DNA from: Taxillus chinensis
Taxonomy: Eukaryota; Streptophyta; Magnoliopsida; Santalales; Loranthaceae
Length of the DNA stretch: 64,000 nucleotides
Assembly (NCBI GenBank): GCA_023512835.1
Contig: CM042088.1
Span: 30,095,164-30,159,163, forward strand
Reading direction: 5' to 3'
Under the pieces are notes generated by a model, which saw only the letters and a program-made list of their open reading frames with translations, was not told where the DNA came from and searched no databases. Both the position numbers and the translations under genes were made by a program. Shown here piece by piece: positions 22,001 through 34,800 of this stretch; positions within the stretch are counted from its first letter, which is position 1, and each line of letters begins with the position of its first letter.

Positions 22001-23377
22001 GGGGTGGTAACTCGGCCTCCTCCTGGTATGTCGCCTCCAGCGCAAACACCCTCCCTTGGCCCGTGCCACTGGTCGGCTCGATCCACCGGACGCTTCCCGC
22101 TAAGGTTGCCTCCGGCCTCGGTCTGCTGCCGCTCCGGCCTCCCCGGGGTCGGGTCCGACTAGATCTGCCTGGCTGGCCCGCCACCGACGAGCCGGTCTCT
22201 CGGTGGTGCACGGAAGCTAGCATCACTCCTCACGCCGGATGCCGCGCCCCCTATTCCCCTGTTGCCACTCCCGCAAACCCGACGCAAATGACCCTCTCGT
22301 CCACGGTTGTTGCATCGCCAGTCCTTCTTGGGGCACTCCCCTTTGAAGTGACCCTGCTCTCCACAGCGGTGGCATCCGCTCGGTAGACTCCCGAGATGGA
22401 CCCCCCCTGTTTTCCGCCGCCAAAGGTGAACCTCCCAGGGTTCACGGATGTCCGACCCCGAGCGCGAAAGAAGCTGCTATCCCTCTCCTCCGTCTTGAGC
22501 CTCTTGGACCCTGCATCTCGATCAGGCCCACTCTGCAACCGGCGCCCCGATGGGCCTGCCTCCCATCATCCGGCTCTCTCTCGGCTATTCGGGCCGTCTC
22601 CACGGCCTCAAGATAGGTCCTCAAGCGTAGAATCGCCACCCTCTCCCTAAGGGCTGGCCTGAGACCCAAGGTGAACTTGTGGGCCTTCAGGTCCTCCCTT
22701 ACCACAGTCTCAGGAGCAAACCTACTCAATCTCCGGAACTCCCGCTCATACTCAGGTACCGTCTTGGATCCCTGCTTCAAGCTGCCAAATTCTTCCCTCT
22801 TTCGCCATCTCACCGATTCCTGGAAGAACTCATCTTGGAAGAGTTGCAAGAATTCCTCCCAAAACATGAGTTGCACCGCACGGCTCCCCGCAACACTCGT
22901 CCACCACTCCAAAGCGTCCCCCTCTAGCCGCCGAATTGCCGGTCGCACTTTATCCTCCTCCCCGGGGCAGGAGAAAGGAGAACACATGCTCAATCTGCCT
23001 CAACCACCGCTCGGCTACCACAGGATCTTCCCCCCCTTAAATCGCGGAGGTTGTTCCTTTCGGAACCGTGTCACCACGTCATCCTCTCGCACGGGTCGGT
23101 ACACCACCCAGCGAACTCTCACGCTCACGAGGCAGCTCTCCCACTGGTGGTGGTGGTGGTGGCACCACCCGCCGTCTTGCCATCTCACGGCGCACCTCCT
23201 CCCGAACGTCTTGCCGGAGTCCCTCCCGTAGCTCTCGTACCTCAGGCCGGATGCCTTCTTGTAGCCGTGCCGGTAGCAACGCATGCCCTCCAACGGATGG
23301 TCCCGCACCCGGACCCTCATGGGCAGATGACTCATCGGCCATCGCCCGGACGCACGTGTCACTCTCCTCGGTGGCAT
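22000..23377 (-). pseudogene. gag of element C (broken)
   Basis: Starts with the conserved MPPRRVTRASG (ATG complement at 23,375-23,377). The Retrotrans_gag domain (ALEWWTSV, FWEEFLQLFQDEFF) lies at 22,790-22,920. FAPETVVREDLKAHKFTLGLRPALRERV follows at 22,640-22,740. The zinc-knuckle pair is near 22,274-22,377. The (CCA)n tract near 23,140 and a C-run near 23,033 coincide with frame changes. A 183-residue open block covers 22,442-22,993. Confidence 0.86.
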
Positions 23378-23792
23378 TCTTACTACATGAAGTAAGATGC
23401 ACAAACGTCAGGACGCGTTTGACTACTAACAAATTGACTACCTCTACCCCATTATCAATTTCACTAACACATGACATTACACACATACATTACATCAATC
23501 ACATTTCACAGTTCACGATCCGGTACACATTGCCAAACAAATCGAGTTGCACATTTCACTTAATCATGTGATCTTATCCACGGTTTAGCATACCTTCACA
23601 AACAAATGCAACTAGTGCCCTAATGCCAATGCATGCAAATCCTATCACAAGACTGGACTACCCTAAGTACACCTTGGAGGCTCAAAGAGGACCATGTTGA
23701 TCAGGCATGTCCCTCCAGGCTCCTCCAAAGGACTTAGGATAACCAAGTCCGCCCACTACCCTAGGCCAACTAGACCATGCTCGATACCATAT
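23378..23792 (-). other. Leader and primer-binding site of element C
   Basis: Untranslated leader. The PBS is the complement of 23,779-23,789, reading TGGTATCGAGC three bases from the LTR. It matches the 3' end of initiator tRNA-Met (TGGTATCAGAGC) except for one missing A. Element E has the same variant; element D has the perfect form. Confidence 0.85.
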
Positions 23793-25484
23793 TGTCACGC
23801 CCGGATTTCCAACCCGAGGAAACCGGCACGTGACTCCCCTTTTTACCCACACCGGAGGGCAAAGGGGTTAGGATACAAACCAAGAATTTTACATTTCAAA
23901 CATCCACAACCCATTCAAGAAAGTAATATTCATAAAAATATTCCAAACCAGTTTATTACAACAGAATTCTTTCCAATCCCATCCCCCCTTGGGGTTACAT
24001 CAGTTCCCATAAAAGAAAACAACATAAATGGAAGAGTAAAATGGATAAGGTCTTCCACCTTGGTGTACCCACCTAACGCCTGTAAGTCCCTGGAAAACAA
24101 GCAAACACGGTAGGAGGGGTGAGCAACCCACGGCTCGGTAGGGATCAAGTCTCCCCAACCCTTCCCATGCTCCTAGCGGCTACATGCATGTGCACAGGTG
24201 CGGTGACGTGTTACAACAATCTCAACAAACAATAACAAACCACATCAGTCGTCACAATTATCCACCACACAAAACACAAGTGATTTAACCGCCTCTTCAG
24301 GCCAAGTTATTTAACCGCCTCTTCAGGCCAAGTGATTTAACCGCCTCTTCAGGCCAAGTGATTTAACCGCCTCTCAGGCAAAGTTCTTTAACCGCCTCTT
24401 CAGGCCAGATACCACAATCAAGCACACAACACACATGGTCACTCGAGCATACCACCAAACACTTGGTGTGCACCCGTTCACAAGCGCACAAACCCAACCA
24501 TTCAGGAAAATAGAGCAAACACACAAGACACATACACTAAACCACAAATCCGGCCACACAGGCATATTACCAAACACGTAATGGGCATATGCATACGGCT
24601 ATATTCACACAGGCATTTCATCGAACACAAAGCATGTAATCCACAGAATCACACCAACATGCCCTTGAAGGCCAACATTCATATAGGAGGTCACACCTAT
24701 ATGAATTTACATATAAATAATATAACGAGATATCTCATATTCTGCCCTAGGACCCTAGGACGAGAGGAGGATTTAGGAAGAACAGAACCCCTACCTCAAG
24801 GAAAACGCAACAACACAAAGAACGGTCGATCCCAAGCCGAACGCCGTCCACCCACGAGTCACCGACCACCCACGCAAGACGCCCGGCAGCAACCAGGAGC
24901 TCTCCTTCCCTCTCTCTCTCTCTGCGACGGTGGTGAAGCAACAAACCCTAAACCTAAAACAGAGGGACTCCTCCTCCTTATATAGACAACACAACATCAA
25001 AACGACGTAGTTTTGATTAAGTGAATCTCAGGATCAAAACGACGTAGTTTTGATCACACAAGTTACCACCTTTCCGCACCCATATAGGCCAAAATACTCA
25101 GAATTTCAACATGGTCCTTTGGAGAAAGTTCCTTAGAATGACAAAACCAAGGGAACCATGCAAAAATATGGCTGCACGCCAATTTGCACGTGAATTCCCA
25201 ATTCACGTGCACCTCCATATGGACTCCAAATGCTCTCAAACTTCACCCCTAGCCTCCTTGCATCATTTAGAAGACAATTACACTTGCACGTGAATTGGAC
25301 CCATATCACGTGCACCTCACATACATGTCCATTTGGCCTGAAACTTCTGTGGTAGATAGAGGACACCATTCTAAGCATCTTTCCTTTTGCACGTGAATTC
25401 ATTGGAGTCCATTTACTAGGTCAAAATCTAGAAAAACTCTACTCCGGAGGTAAAACTGACTAACTCAAGGTACGGGTCCTTACA
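23793..25484 (-). repeat. 5' LTR of element C
   Basis: 1,692 bp, closely matching the 3' LTR. Differences are mainly one-base gains or losses, for example in the CACAAAGAACGG segment near 24,820. The transcription signals are the same as in the other copy; its hairpin is at 24,677-24,706 and GCGGTTAAA repeats at about 24,278-24,406. Confidence 0.93.
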
Positions 25485-25761
25485 CCTGTCATGTGACCTG
25501 AAAGCCACTGTCTATCCTTGATATCAGCTTTCAATGCAATCTCAGCAATATGTGTCATTTCCTTTTCCTTAGCCACGTAGACTTGTTTTACTTTAGACTT
25601 AAAGTGCTCTTCCTATTTTAGTTTAGACTTAAAACACTCCCTCTGAGGCTTAGGCTTCTCAGTCTTCAAAGATGTTTTTCCTTTTTTCTTCTCTTGAATC
25701 TTCACAGTGTTCTTTTTCTTATTCTGCTTAGGAATTAAGCACTTTTCTTGCACTGTGACGT
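25485..25761 (-). pseudogene. Copia K protease-region fragment
   Basis: Short copia piece between elements C and D. On the minus strand it ends ADIKDRQWLSGHMTG, which fits the copia protease end (usual form DSG..HMTG). The upstream Lys-rich part is not conserved enough to name. The catalytic DSG is not clearly present, so the protease was probably already damaged. Confidence 0.72.
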
Positions 25762-26899
25762 TGCACGCCTCGGACTTCCAACCCGAGGAAACCGGTTCGT
25801 GACTCCCCTTTATCCACGCGGTGGATAAGGGGTTAGGATAATATAATTCCACACAGGACATCACAAACTTCCACAATAGATATTCACAAAAACAAAATCA
25901 TATCTTTATTAAATTGAAACCACAATAAACGTTTACAAACCAAACAACATGCCTTTATTACAGTAAATCCCTTTTATAATCTTTCCCCACTGGGGTTACA
26001 TCATTTTCCCCAAAATAACATAATTGAAAAAAAATAATTAAACAACAAATACGGTCTTCCACCTTGGGATTCCACCTAACGCCTGTAGGTTCCTGAAAGA
26101 AAACACATCACAACAGGAGGGGTGAGCAACTACAGCTTAGTAGGGATCATGTCTCCCCAACCTATCTCATGCTCCTAGCATCTACATGAGAACGTGCACA
26201 AGTGCAGTGTCGTGGCAATAATATGTAAACAGGTATAATCAACATTTAAAAATATGTCAACACAAACAAGCCACAGGGGCAGGTACAACCACAGCCATAG
26301 CCACACATACTCCACATCCGCAGCCATACAGGCTCCACATCCACAGCCACACAGGCTCCACATTCACAGCCACACGGGCTCCACATTCACAACACAATAT
26401 CATGCAATCACAACACATCAAGTATAACACAAGTATTCACCAACCATCACGCGAAATATAATTATCACATCTACATATTATGTCCTCAAGCATAACTCCC
26501 CTAGAAAACCCCAAGGTATCCCCTCACGGCCCTACCGCAGGACTAATCCTAATGAACTCATCCACGAAATGACAGCGCACACCCCAACGGCCCCCAATGT
26601 CCAATGTCACGAGAATGGATCCGAAATCCCCAGACCCCAAACTCAAATGACACATCCAAACATAATTTGCCATTGAAGGCCAACATTCATATAGGAGATC
26701 ACACCTATATGAATTTACTTATATATATATATATATATATATAAACATAAATCTGCAAAAGTATACCACAAGGCCTAACCCTAGAATGGGTACAAGAAAA
26801 AACAAAACCCCTACCTCAGAAGGATCCTCCTCGCTTTTGCTCCCACGTTAGATGTCGTCTACTCACGCGAATCACCACAGCAGCAACGATCAGGAGAGT

Positions 26900-26960
<61 letters not shown>

Positions 26961-27525
26961 GATGGCTAACAAAAGAAGAACCCTAAACCTAAGAACAAGA
27001 GACCTCAACCTCCTTATATAGACACCTCACTTATCAAAATGACGTAGTTTTGATAAGTGAAACCCAGCATCAAAACGACGTAGTTTTGATAAATGAAACA
27101 TGTATTAACCTTTCCGCTTCCACACAGGACAAAATACCCACAATTCGAACATGGTCCTTTAGGAAAAGATTATCAGAATGACAAAACGAAAAAGACAGTG
27201 CAAAAACAAGGTTGCACGTGACAAAGGCCATTGTCACGTGCAACCTCCAAATGGCCTAAAACTTTACCACAAGCCTTATAACTTAGTTTGGAAGGCTCCC
27301 ATGCAACAACCTCACTGCACGTGACAAAGGCATTGTCACGTGCATTGTCGCATGCAGCCCCAAATGCTCCCTCTTGAGCTGATCTCTTGCCTCTTGCTTG
27401 CTCATCATAATACAAAGTCTTCTAGCTAAAAAGTATAAGAAGAAATCCCTCAAAAACCTGACAATTGCCACTCAAAAGGCATAACTATGACTATCTCCTC
27501 ATACCCCTAAACAAGGGTCATTACA
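25762..27525 (-). repeat. 3' LTR of element D
   Basis: 1,764 bp. The outer end is slightly changed (TGCACGCCTCGG here, TGTTACGCCCCGG in the partner). It carries tandem CACAGCCACACAGGCTC repeats at 26,287-26,392 in place of the GCGGTTAAA repeats. Hairpin at 26,685-26,714; (TA)n at 26,720-26,743; (CT)n at 26,900-26,957; TATA near 27,014; near-palindromes at 27,033-27,054 and 27,069-27,090; perfect 14-bp-arm G-box palindrome at 27,211-27,244. Confidence 0.9.
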
Positions 27526-27885
27526 TCCTCTATCCCTTAATACTTTTCGTCCTCGAAAAGAAACTACATACTAACAAGAACTGTGAGGAATAACACACAT
27601 AAGCAACCCATTATGCAAAAACACAAGTCATAACACACCAATGAATCATACTCCGCACCCACAGTACATAATCGAACATACATCCACAAAGCACACATGT
27701 TTCCACCACAAAAGAAAACATAAAACCTCATCACCATTACTTGCTTAGATGGCATATCCAAATGGCATTTCCAATCACCATCAAACACTACATAGAACAC
27801 ATAAGAGAATATAACGCATATAAAATCAACACAACACTGAAACACTACAATAAAACATCACTTTGCCAAAAGCCATCTCCCACCC
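27526..27885 (-). other. Degenerate polypurine tract and 3' UTR of element D
   Basis: The tract next to the LTR reads TTAAGGGATAGAGGA on the minus strand, interrupted by T compared with AAGGGGGAGAGGA in A and B. The rest is non-coding. Confidence 0.78.
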
Positions 27886-29320
27886 TCAAGATTGTTCGTC
27901 CTCAAACAACGCTGGGTGTTGCTCACGCATCACAGACTCACATTCCCAAGTCTCTTCCTCAATGCCATGGTGCTGCCACAGCACGCGAACCAACAAGATA
28001 ACACGACCACACAAAAGTTTCTCCCGACGATCCAATATCCGGATAAGAACCTCAATGATGAACATGTCATCCTCAATGTCCAATGTTCCCCAATCAATCA
28101 CATGAGTTGGGTTAGGATGATACTTCCTCAACTAGGACACATGGAACACATTATGCACCCGACTCAACCGCGGTGGCAATGCTAACTAGTAGGTCACTAG
28201 CCCCACACGAGCCATAACCTCAAAAGGACCAATAAACCGCGGAGATAGCTTGAAACCCCTTCCAGACCGCCGATGCCCATGACATGGAGAAACACGGAGG
28301 AACACATGATCGCCCACAGAAAACTCCAAAGGTCACCGCCACTGATCCGCATAAGATTTTTGTCGACTTTGAGCTAACAACAAGCGCTGATGAATCAACT
28401 TGACCTTCTCGGTAGCCTCTTAAACCAACTGTGGTCCCAAGAGAGCTGCCTCTCCTACCTCAGTCCAACACAAAGGTGACCGACATGATCTGCCATACAA
28501 CGCCTCAAAAGGAGCCATCCCAACGGATGCCTGGTAACTGTTGTTGTAAGCAAACTCCACCGAAGGAAGGTGAGCTACCCACGAACCCCCAAAATCTAGC
28601 ACACAAGCCCTCAACATGTCCTCCAGTGTCTGATTCGTCCTCTTTGTCTGACCGTCAGTCTCAAAGTGAAAAGCTTTACTCAAGCTAAGATTTGTCCCCA
28701 TAGCCTCCTACAAGCTTGCCCAAAAGCGGGAAGTGAACCTCGAATCTCTATCGGACACAATCGACGACGGTACCCCATGCAATCACACAATCTCGTTCAC
28801 ATACAGCTGACTCAATGCTCCAATGGAATCCCACTCTCGAACGGAAAGGAAATGGGCCGACTTCGTTAACCGATCCATAATCACCCATATCATGTCTTTC
28901 CTCCCAGTGGTGGATGGAAGACCAGTCATAAAATCCATCGCTATGTGGTCCCACTTCCACTCCGCTATTGGTAACAGTTGCAACATACCTGCTGGCCGCT
29001 GGTGCTCAGTCTTCACCTGCTGACAAGTGAGGTACCTCGAAACAAATGCTGCCACATCACGTTTCATCCCAGGCCACCAAAAATGCCCTCGAAGTGCATG
29101 GTACATCTTCGTACCCCCTGGATGCACAGCAACTCTAGACTGATGAAAATCCCTCATCACCTCCTCTTTGAGAGAAGAAGCCACTACCAATCGTCCTTGA
29201 ACGGACAACTCATGCTTAGGACCCTCGGTCCAATCCTTAGATAGCTCGCCAGCCTCTATATGGGCAAGGAGAACCTCACACTCTATATCACCCAATTGTC
29301 CCTCCCGGACTCGCTGGTAC
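27886..29320 (-). pseudogene. Integrase and chromodomain-like tail of element D
   Basis: Integrase with a zinc finger ([40 protein letters not shown]) and the first catalytic D (MDFMTGLP) in one open block, 28,783-29,295. [18 protein letters not shown] and SYQASVGMAPFEALYGRS lie in 28,420-28,701. The chromodomain-like tail (LDRREKLLCGR, LWQHHGIEEETWE) is at 27,886-28,131. Its N-terminal linker is split from RNase H by element E at 29,321. Substitutions such as stops dominate over indels. Confidence 0.88.
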
Positions 29321-31045
29321 TGTCACGCCCCGAATTTCCAACCCGAGGAAACCGGTACGTGACTCCCCTTTTACCCACACGGAGGGCAAAGGGGTAAGGA
29401 TACAAATCAAGAATTTAGCATTTTAAAACTTTCACAATACATTCAAGAAAAATAAAGTCCATCAAAGCCGTCCACAAACCAATAACAAAGTCAGTCTTTA
29501 TTACAAAGTCCTCTTTTTAATCCATCCCCATTGGGGTTACATCGCTCCCCATAAAAATAACATAAACAAGTAAAGTAAATAAGGTCCTCCACCTTGGTGT
29601 ATCCACCTAACGCCTGTAAGTTCCTGGAAAACAAACAAACACAGTAGGAGGGGTGAGCAACCACAGCTCAGTAGGGATCATGTCTCCCCAACCCATCCCA
29701 TGTTCCTAGCATCTACATGCCATGTGTACAAGTGCAGTGTTGTGTTACAACAATTTCAACAAACATAATAACAACCACATCAACAATTTACAATCCTCCA
29801 CTGCCACACCGGCTAACACTTTAACCACAAGTGATTTAACCGCCTCTTCAGGCCAAGTGATTTAACCGCCTCTTCAGGCCAAGTGATTTAACCGCCTCTT
29901 CAGGCCAAGTGATTTAACCGCCTCTTCAGGCCAAGTATCACAGTCAAGCACACAATACACATGGTCACACAAGCATACAACCAAACACTTGGTGAGCACC
30001 CATTTCACAAGCGCACAAACCCAACCATTCAGGCCATAGAGCAAACATCCAGCATACATACATACACTAAACCACAAGTCCAGTCACACGGACATATTAC
30101 CAAACACTTAATGGGCATATACACACCGCTAAGTTCACACAGGCATTTCATCAAACATGTAGTAGGCATGTCGTACAGGCATTTTATCAAAACACTTTTC
30201 ATGCATCACACAAACACCAGGAAACACCAAAATCGCCATTGAAGGCCAACATTCATATAGGAGGTCACACCTATATGAATTTACATATAAATAATATAAT
30301 ATTCTGCCCTAGGACCCTAGGACAGAGGAGGATTTAGGAAGAACGGAATCCCTACCTCAAGGAAAACGCAACAACACAAAGAACGGTCTGATCCCAAGCC
30401 GAACGCCGTCCACCCACGAAGCACCGACCACCCACGCAAGACGCCCGGCAGCACCCGAGCTCTCCTTCCCCTCTCTCTCTCTCTGCGACGGCTGGTGAAG
30501 CAACAAACCCTAAACCTAAAACAGAGGGACTCCTCCTCCTTATATAGACAACACAACATCAAAACGACGTAGTTTTGATTAAGTGAATCCCAGGATCAAA
30601 ACGACGTAGTTTTGATCACACAAGTTACCACCTTTCCGCACCCATATAGGCCAAAATACTCGAATTTCAACATGGTCCTTTGGAGAAAGTTCCTTAGAAT
30701 GACAAAACCAAGGGAACCATGCAAAAATATGGCGCACGCCAAATTGCACGTGAATTCCCAATTCACGTGCAACTCCATATGAACTTCAAATGCTCTCAAA
30801 CTTCACCCCTAGCCTCCTTGCATCATTTGGAAGACAATTACACTTGCACGTGAATTGGACCCATATCACGTGCACCTCACATACATGTCCATTTGGCCTG
30901 AAACTTCTGTGGTAGATAGAGGACATCATTCTAAGCATCTTTCCTTTTGCACGTGAATTCATTGGAGTCCATTTACTAGGTCAAAATCTAGAAAAAACTC
31001 TACTCCGGAGGTAAAACTGACTAACTCAAGGTACGGGTCCTTACA
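29321..31045 (-). repeat. 3' LTR of element E
   Basis: 1,725 bp, with near-palindromes at 30,558-30,579 and 30,595-30,616, hairpin at 30,251-30,280 and four GCGGTTAAA repeats at 29,829-29,936. A ~40-base segment with CATGTAGTAGGCATGTCGTACAGG near 30,160 is absent from C. Confidence 0.93.
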
Positions 31046-31374
31046 TCCTCTCCCCCTTAAGACTTTTCGTCCTCGAAAAGAAATGACATAAGAGGAAAAA
31101 CGAACACAAGCTACCCATTTGCCACACGGCGAGCCACAACACCCTAATGGGTTATACACCACACACAGCACAACGGCACATAACAGTACCACCATAATCC
31201 ATAACCACAATAATGCACATAACACATGTCCACATGGCACAAATACACATCTCAAGGCACATCACAAATAAGAACACATGTCTTTAAAAGACAATACAAA
31301 TACAACTAATACAAGAAAACACATCACAAGAAAACATCACTATCCATCCCTGCCAACATGACCACCTCCCATGC
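31046..31374 (-). other. Polypurine tract and 3' UTR of element E
   Basis: Complement of TCCTCTCCCCCTTAA at 31,046-31,060, a perfect polypurine tract next to the LTR. The rest is non-coding up to the pol stop at 31,375. Confidence 0.85.
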
Positions 31375-32830
31375 TTAAGATTGTTCGTCCTCGAACAAGT
31401 CCGGGTGCCGCTCACGCATCACGGACTCACGTTCCCATGTCTCCTCCTCAATGCCACGGTGCTGCCACAGCACGCGAACCAAAGGAATAGCACGACCACG
31501 CAAAAGCTTTTCCCGCCGATCTAGGATACGGATAGGGGCCTCAATGACGGACATGTCATCCTCGATGTCCAACGTCCCCCAATCAATCACATGAGTGGGG
31601 TCAGGGTGATACTTCCGCAACTGGGACACGTGAAACACGTTGTGCACTCGACTCGGCCCGCGGTGGTAACGCTAACCGGTAGGCCACAGGCCCTACACGA
31701 TCCGAATCTCAAAAGGACCAATAAACCGCGGAGATAGCTTGGAACCTCGCCCAAACCGTCGATGTCCACGACGTGGAGAGACACGAAGGAACACATGATC
31801 ACCAACGAGAAAACTCCAAAGGTCGCCGTCGCTGATCCGCATAAGATTTCGCCGACTCGAGCCGCCAACAAACGCCGACGAATCAACTTGACCTTCTCGG
31901 TAGCCTCTTGAACCAAGCTGCGGTCCCAAGAGAGCTGTCTCCCCCACCTCGGTCCAACACAAAGGGGATCGACACGGCCGTCCATACAACGCCTCAAAAG
32001 GAGCCATCCCAATGGATGCCCGATAAGCTGTTGTTGTAGGCAAACTCCACCAAAGGAAGGTGAGTTGCCCACGAACCCCCAAAATCTAGCACGCAAGCCC
32101 TCAACATGTCCTCCATGGTCCGATTCGTCCGCTCGGTCCGACCGTCGGCCTCGGGGTGAAAGGCTGTACTCGGGTGAAGCTTGGTCCCCATAGCCTCCTG
32201 CAAACCTGCCCAAAAACGGGAAGTGAACCTCGAATCCCGGTCCGAGACAACCGATGAGGGTACGCCATGCGATCTCACAATCTCGTTCATGTACGGTGAC
32301 TCAAGGTCCCAATAGAGTCCCGCTCGCGAACAGCCAGGAAATGGGCCGACTTTGTGAGTCGATCCACAATCACCCAAATCATATCCTTCCTCCCGGTGGT
32401 GGGTGGAAGACCGATCCACAAAATCCATCGCTATATGGTCCCACTTCCACTCCGCTATGGGCAAGGGCGTAACATGCCCGCCGGCCGCCGATGCTCGGCC
32501 CTTCACCCTGCCGACACGTGAGGCACCGCGAAACAAAGGCGGCCACATCGCGTTTCATCCCAGGCCACCAAAAATGTACCCGAAGCGCATGGTACATCTT
32601 CGTACCCCCTGGATGCACAAAGCAACTCTAGGGCTGGTGAAACTCCCTCATCACCTCATCCCTGAGGGAAGAAGCTACTACCAACCGCCCCTGAAATGAC
32701 AACTCATGCTCAGGACCCTCGTCCGGTTCCCGGATAGCTCCCCGGCCTCAATACGGGCACGGAGAACCTCGCACTCAATGTCACCAATTGTTCCTCCCGG
32801 ACGCGCCGGTACAACTCAAGGCACTACCAC
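31375..32830 (-). pseudogene. Integrase and chromodomain-like tail of element E
   Basis: The chromodomain-like tail is intact in one frame (31,375-31,647, from [16 protein letters not shown] to LFEDEQS). The core has [17 protein letters not shown] and [15 protein letters not shown] (catalytic E) in an open block at 31,994-32,548. The zinc finger ([22 protein letters not shown]) is at 32,500-32,618. Indels occur near 31,675, 31,850, 32,025 and 32,500. The integrase core here is the best preserved among the C/E subfamily. Confidence 0.88.
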
Positions 32831-34290
32831 CAAAGGACTCGGGACTGTCCCACCATCACGAACAACAGCTGCACCGCAACATCGCCAACTGCTCCATCGG
32901 CTTCCACTCCCTCACGGCCACCTCAGCTTTCCCTTTTCTTGCTCAATGCATCGGCCACAACATTACCCTTGCCCGGGGTATAGGCAAGAGTAAAGTCAAA
33001 GGTCTGCAAATACTCCACCCATCTCCTTTGCCTCAAATTCAAGTCCTTCTGAGTAAAGATGTCTGAAGGCTCTTGTGATCCGAGAACACTACAAACTTTT
33101 CTCCCAAGAGGTAGTGCTGCCAACTCTTCAGGGCGAAGATGACGACGAGCTAACTCAAGGTCATGAGTAGGATAATTCTGCTCATGAGGCTTCACTGCCT
33201 TGACCCATAAGCTACCACACCGTGCTCCCGCATAAGCACACACCCCAATCCAACCCTGGACGCATCACAATACACCTCATACGGAATATCCTCCCTAGGC
33301 AACCTCAACACAGGTGCAGTGGTCAAACGGGTTTTGAGAGTCTCAAACGCCCGGCGACACTTGTCGGTCCAATCAAACTTCACGCCCTTCCGAGTCAACG
33401 CCGTCATAGGAGCCGCCAAACGGGAGAACCCCTCTACAAAACGACGATAGTACCCCGCCAAACCAAGAAAACTACGGATCTCAAAAAACGTTGGTTGGTC
33501 TCGCCCACGATGCCACGGCCTCAATCTTGGCCGGGTCCACCCCGACTCCCTCAGTGACACCACATGGCCAAGAAAGTGAACCTCCTGCAGCCCAAAACTC
33601 ACACTTGCTAAATTTAGCAAACAATGGCTGGTCCCTCAAGGTTTGCACAACACTTGTTGCCAAGTGCTCCACATGCTCCTTCTCGGTCTTGGAATACACC
33701 AAGATATCATCGATAAACACCACCACGAACGAGTCTAAGTATGGGGCAAAGACTTGGTTCATCAAATGCATGAACACTCGCTGGCGCATTAGTGAGCCCG
33801 AAAGGCATCACTACCCACTCATAATGCCCATACCGCACCGAAAAGCCGTCTTAGGGATGTCCTCCTCCCTAACCCCGAGCTGGTGATACCCCGACCGTAA
33901 ATCTATCTTGGAAAACCACCTGGGCCCCACTCAATTGGTCAAACAGGTCATCTATCCGAGGCAACGGGTACTTGTTCTTCACGATCACTGAATTCACTCT
34001 GTAGTCGATGCGAGACGGAAGCGTGCCATCAGCCTTCTTAGCAAAGAGCACCGGAGCACCCCAAGGTGAGGTACTTGGTCTGATATACCCTTGGTCCCCC
34101 AACTCCTCGATTTGCCTCTGCAGCTCCCTCAGCTCGGCTGGTCCCATACGATACGCTACTTGGGAAATCGGACCCGTCCCCGGTACCAACTCAATGGTGA
34201 ACTCCACACTCCTCTTAGGTGGCAAACTCCTCAACCGCTCAGGAAAAACATCCCTGAAATTGGTCCACAACACCGGGCCACGCCCTCCTT
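32830..34290 (-). pseudogene. Reverse transcriptase and RNase H of element E
   Basis: Right to left: [91 protein letters not shown] (catalytic DD near 33,705), [36 protein letters not shown] and HDLELA. A 142-residue open block spans 33,192-33,620. Frames break near 33,780, 33,890, 34,000 and 33,150. Confidence 0.88.
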
Positions 34291-34800
34291 TCCACCTTAC
34301 CCTCCTCGGCAAAGGTCAGGGCTGCTAACCTGTGGGTAATGGCACCCCACCGGTCCAACACGGCCCGGCCCGACTCGCCTCACAATCCCACTCCCCCTGC
34401 AGGGTGCAAGAGGTCCCTGCAGGTGTCACGAAGGTCACACGCCGCCGATAACAATCTATCTTGGCCTGGAAAGCCATAAGCCAATCCATACCCAAGATCA
34501 GGTCAAACGTTCTCAAAGGCATCACATGCAAGTCAAAACTCGGCTCCACCTCGCCTATGGTTAACACACGGTCCACGACACACTCGCCGTACCTCAATCA
34601 TGCCTCCTACCTGGAGACTCCACAACTAGGGGCCTCGCGGCCTCCACACAAGCTAACCCCAAGCCATCTATTACAAGCTCTAAGAACAAACGAACATGAT
34701 GCACCCGTATCGAAAAAACAGAAGCTAAGGTACGGGAGATCAAGAGGGTACCTCTAACCACCGATGGTCCTGCTCCACCCTCGGCTGGTGGGGGTGGTAG
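34290..34800 (-). pseudogene. Protease region of element E
   Basis: DTGAS is encoded by the complement of 34,697-34,711 but is shifted out of frame from RGTLLISRTLAS just upstream. LTIGEVEPSFDLHVMPL and LILGMDWLMAF follow at 34,460-34,570. Confidence 0.83.

Larger units (their letters stand above)
16574..25484 (-). mobile_element. Gypsy element C, complete, TSD CCTGT
   Basis: Complete minus-strand Tekay/Del-type element of 8,911 bp with two LTRs (16,574-18,260 and 23,793-25,484). CCTGT is duplicated at 16,569-16,573 and 25,485-25,489. Removing it restores copia K reading SGHMTG-DLKNKMKD. Intact TSD and very similar LTRs point to a recent insertion. Every coding domain is present but frames break repeatedly by one-base indels. 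Confidence 0.95.

Noticed and set aside
16574..25484. An env-like gene between pol and the 3' LTR of the gypsy elements
   Set aside because: The ~330-nt spacers in all copies have only short frames without signal peptide or membrane segments. No envelope gene is present.
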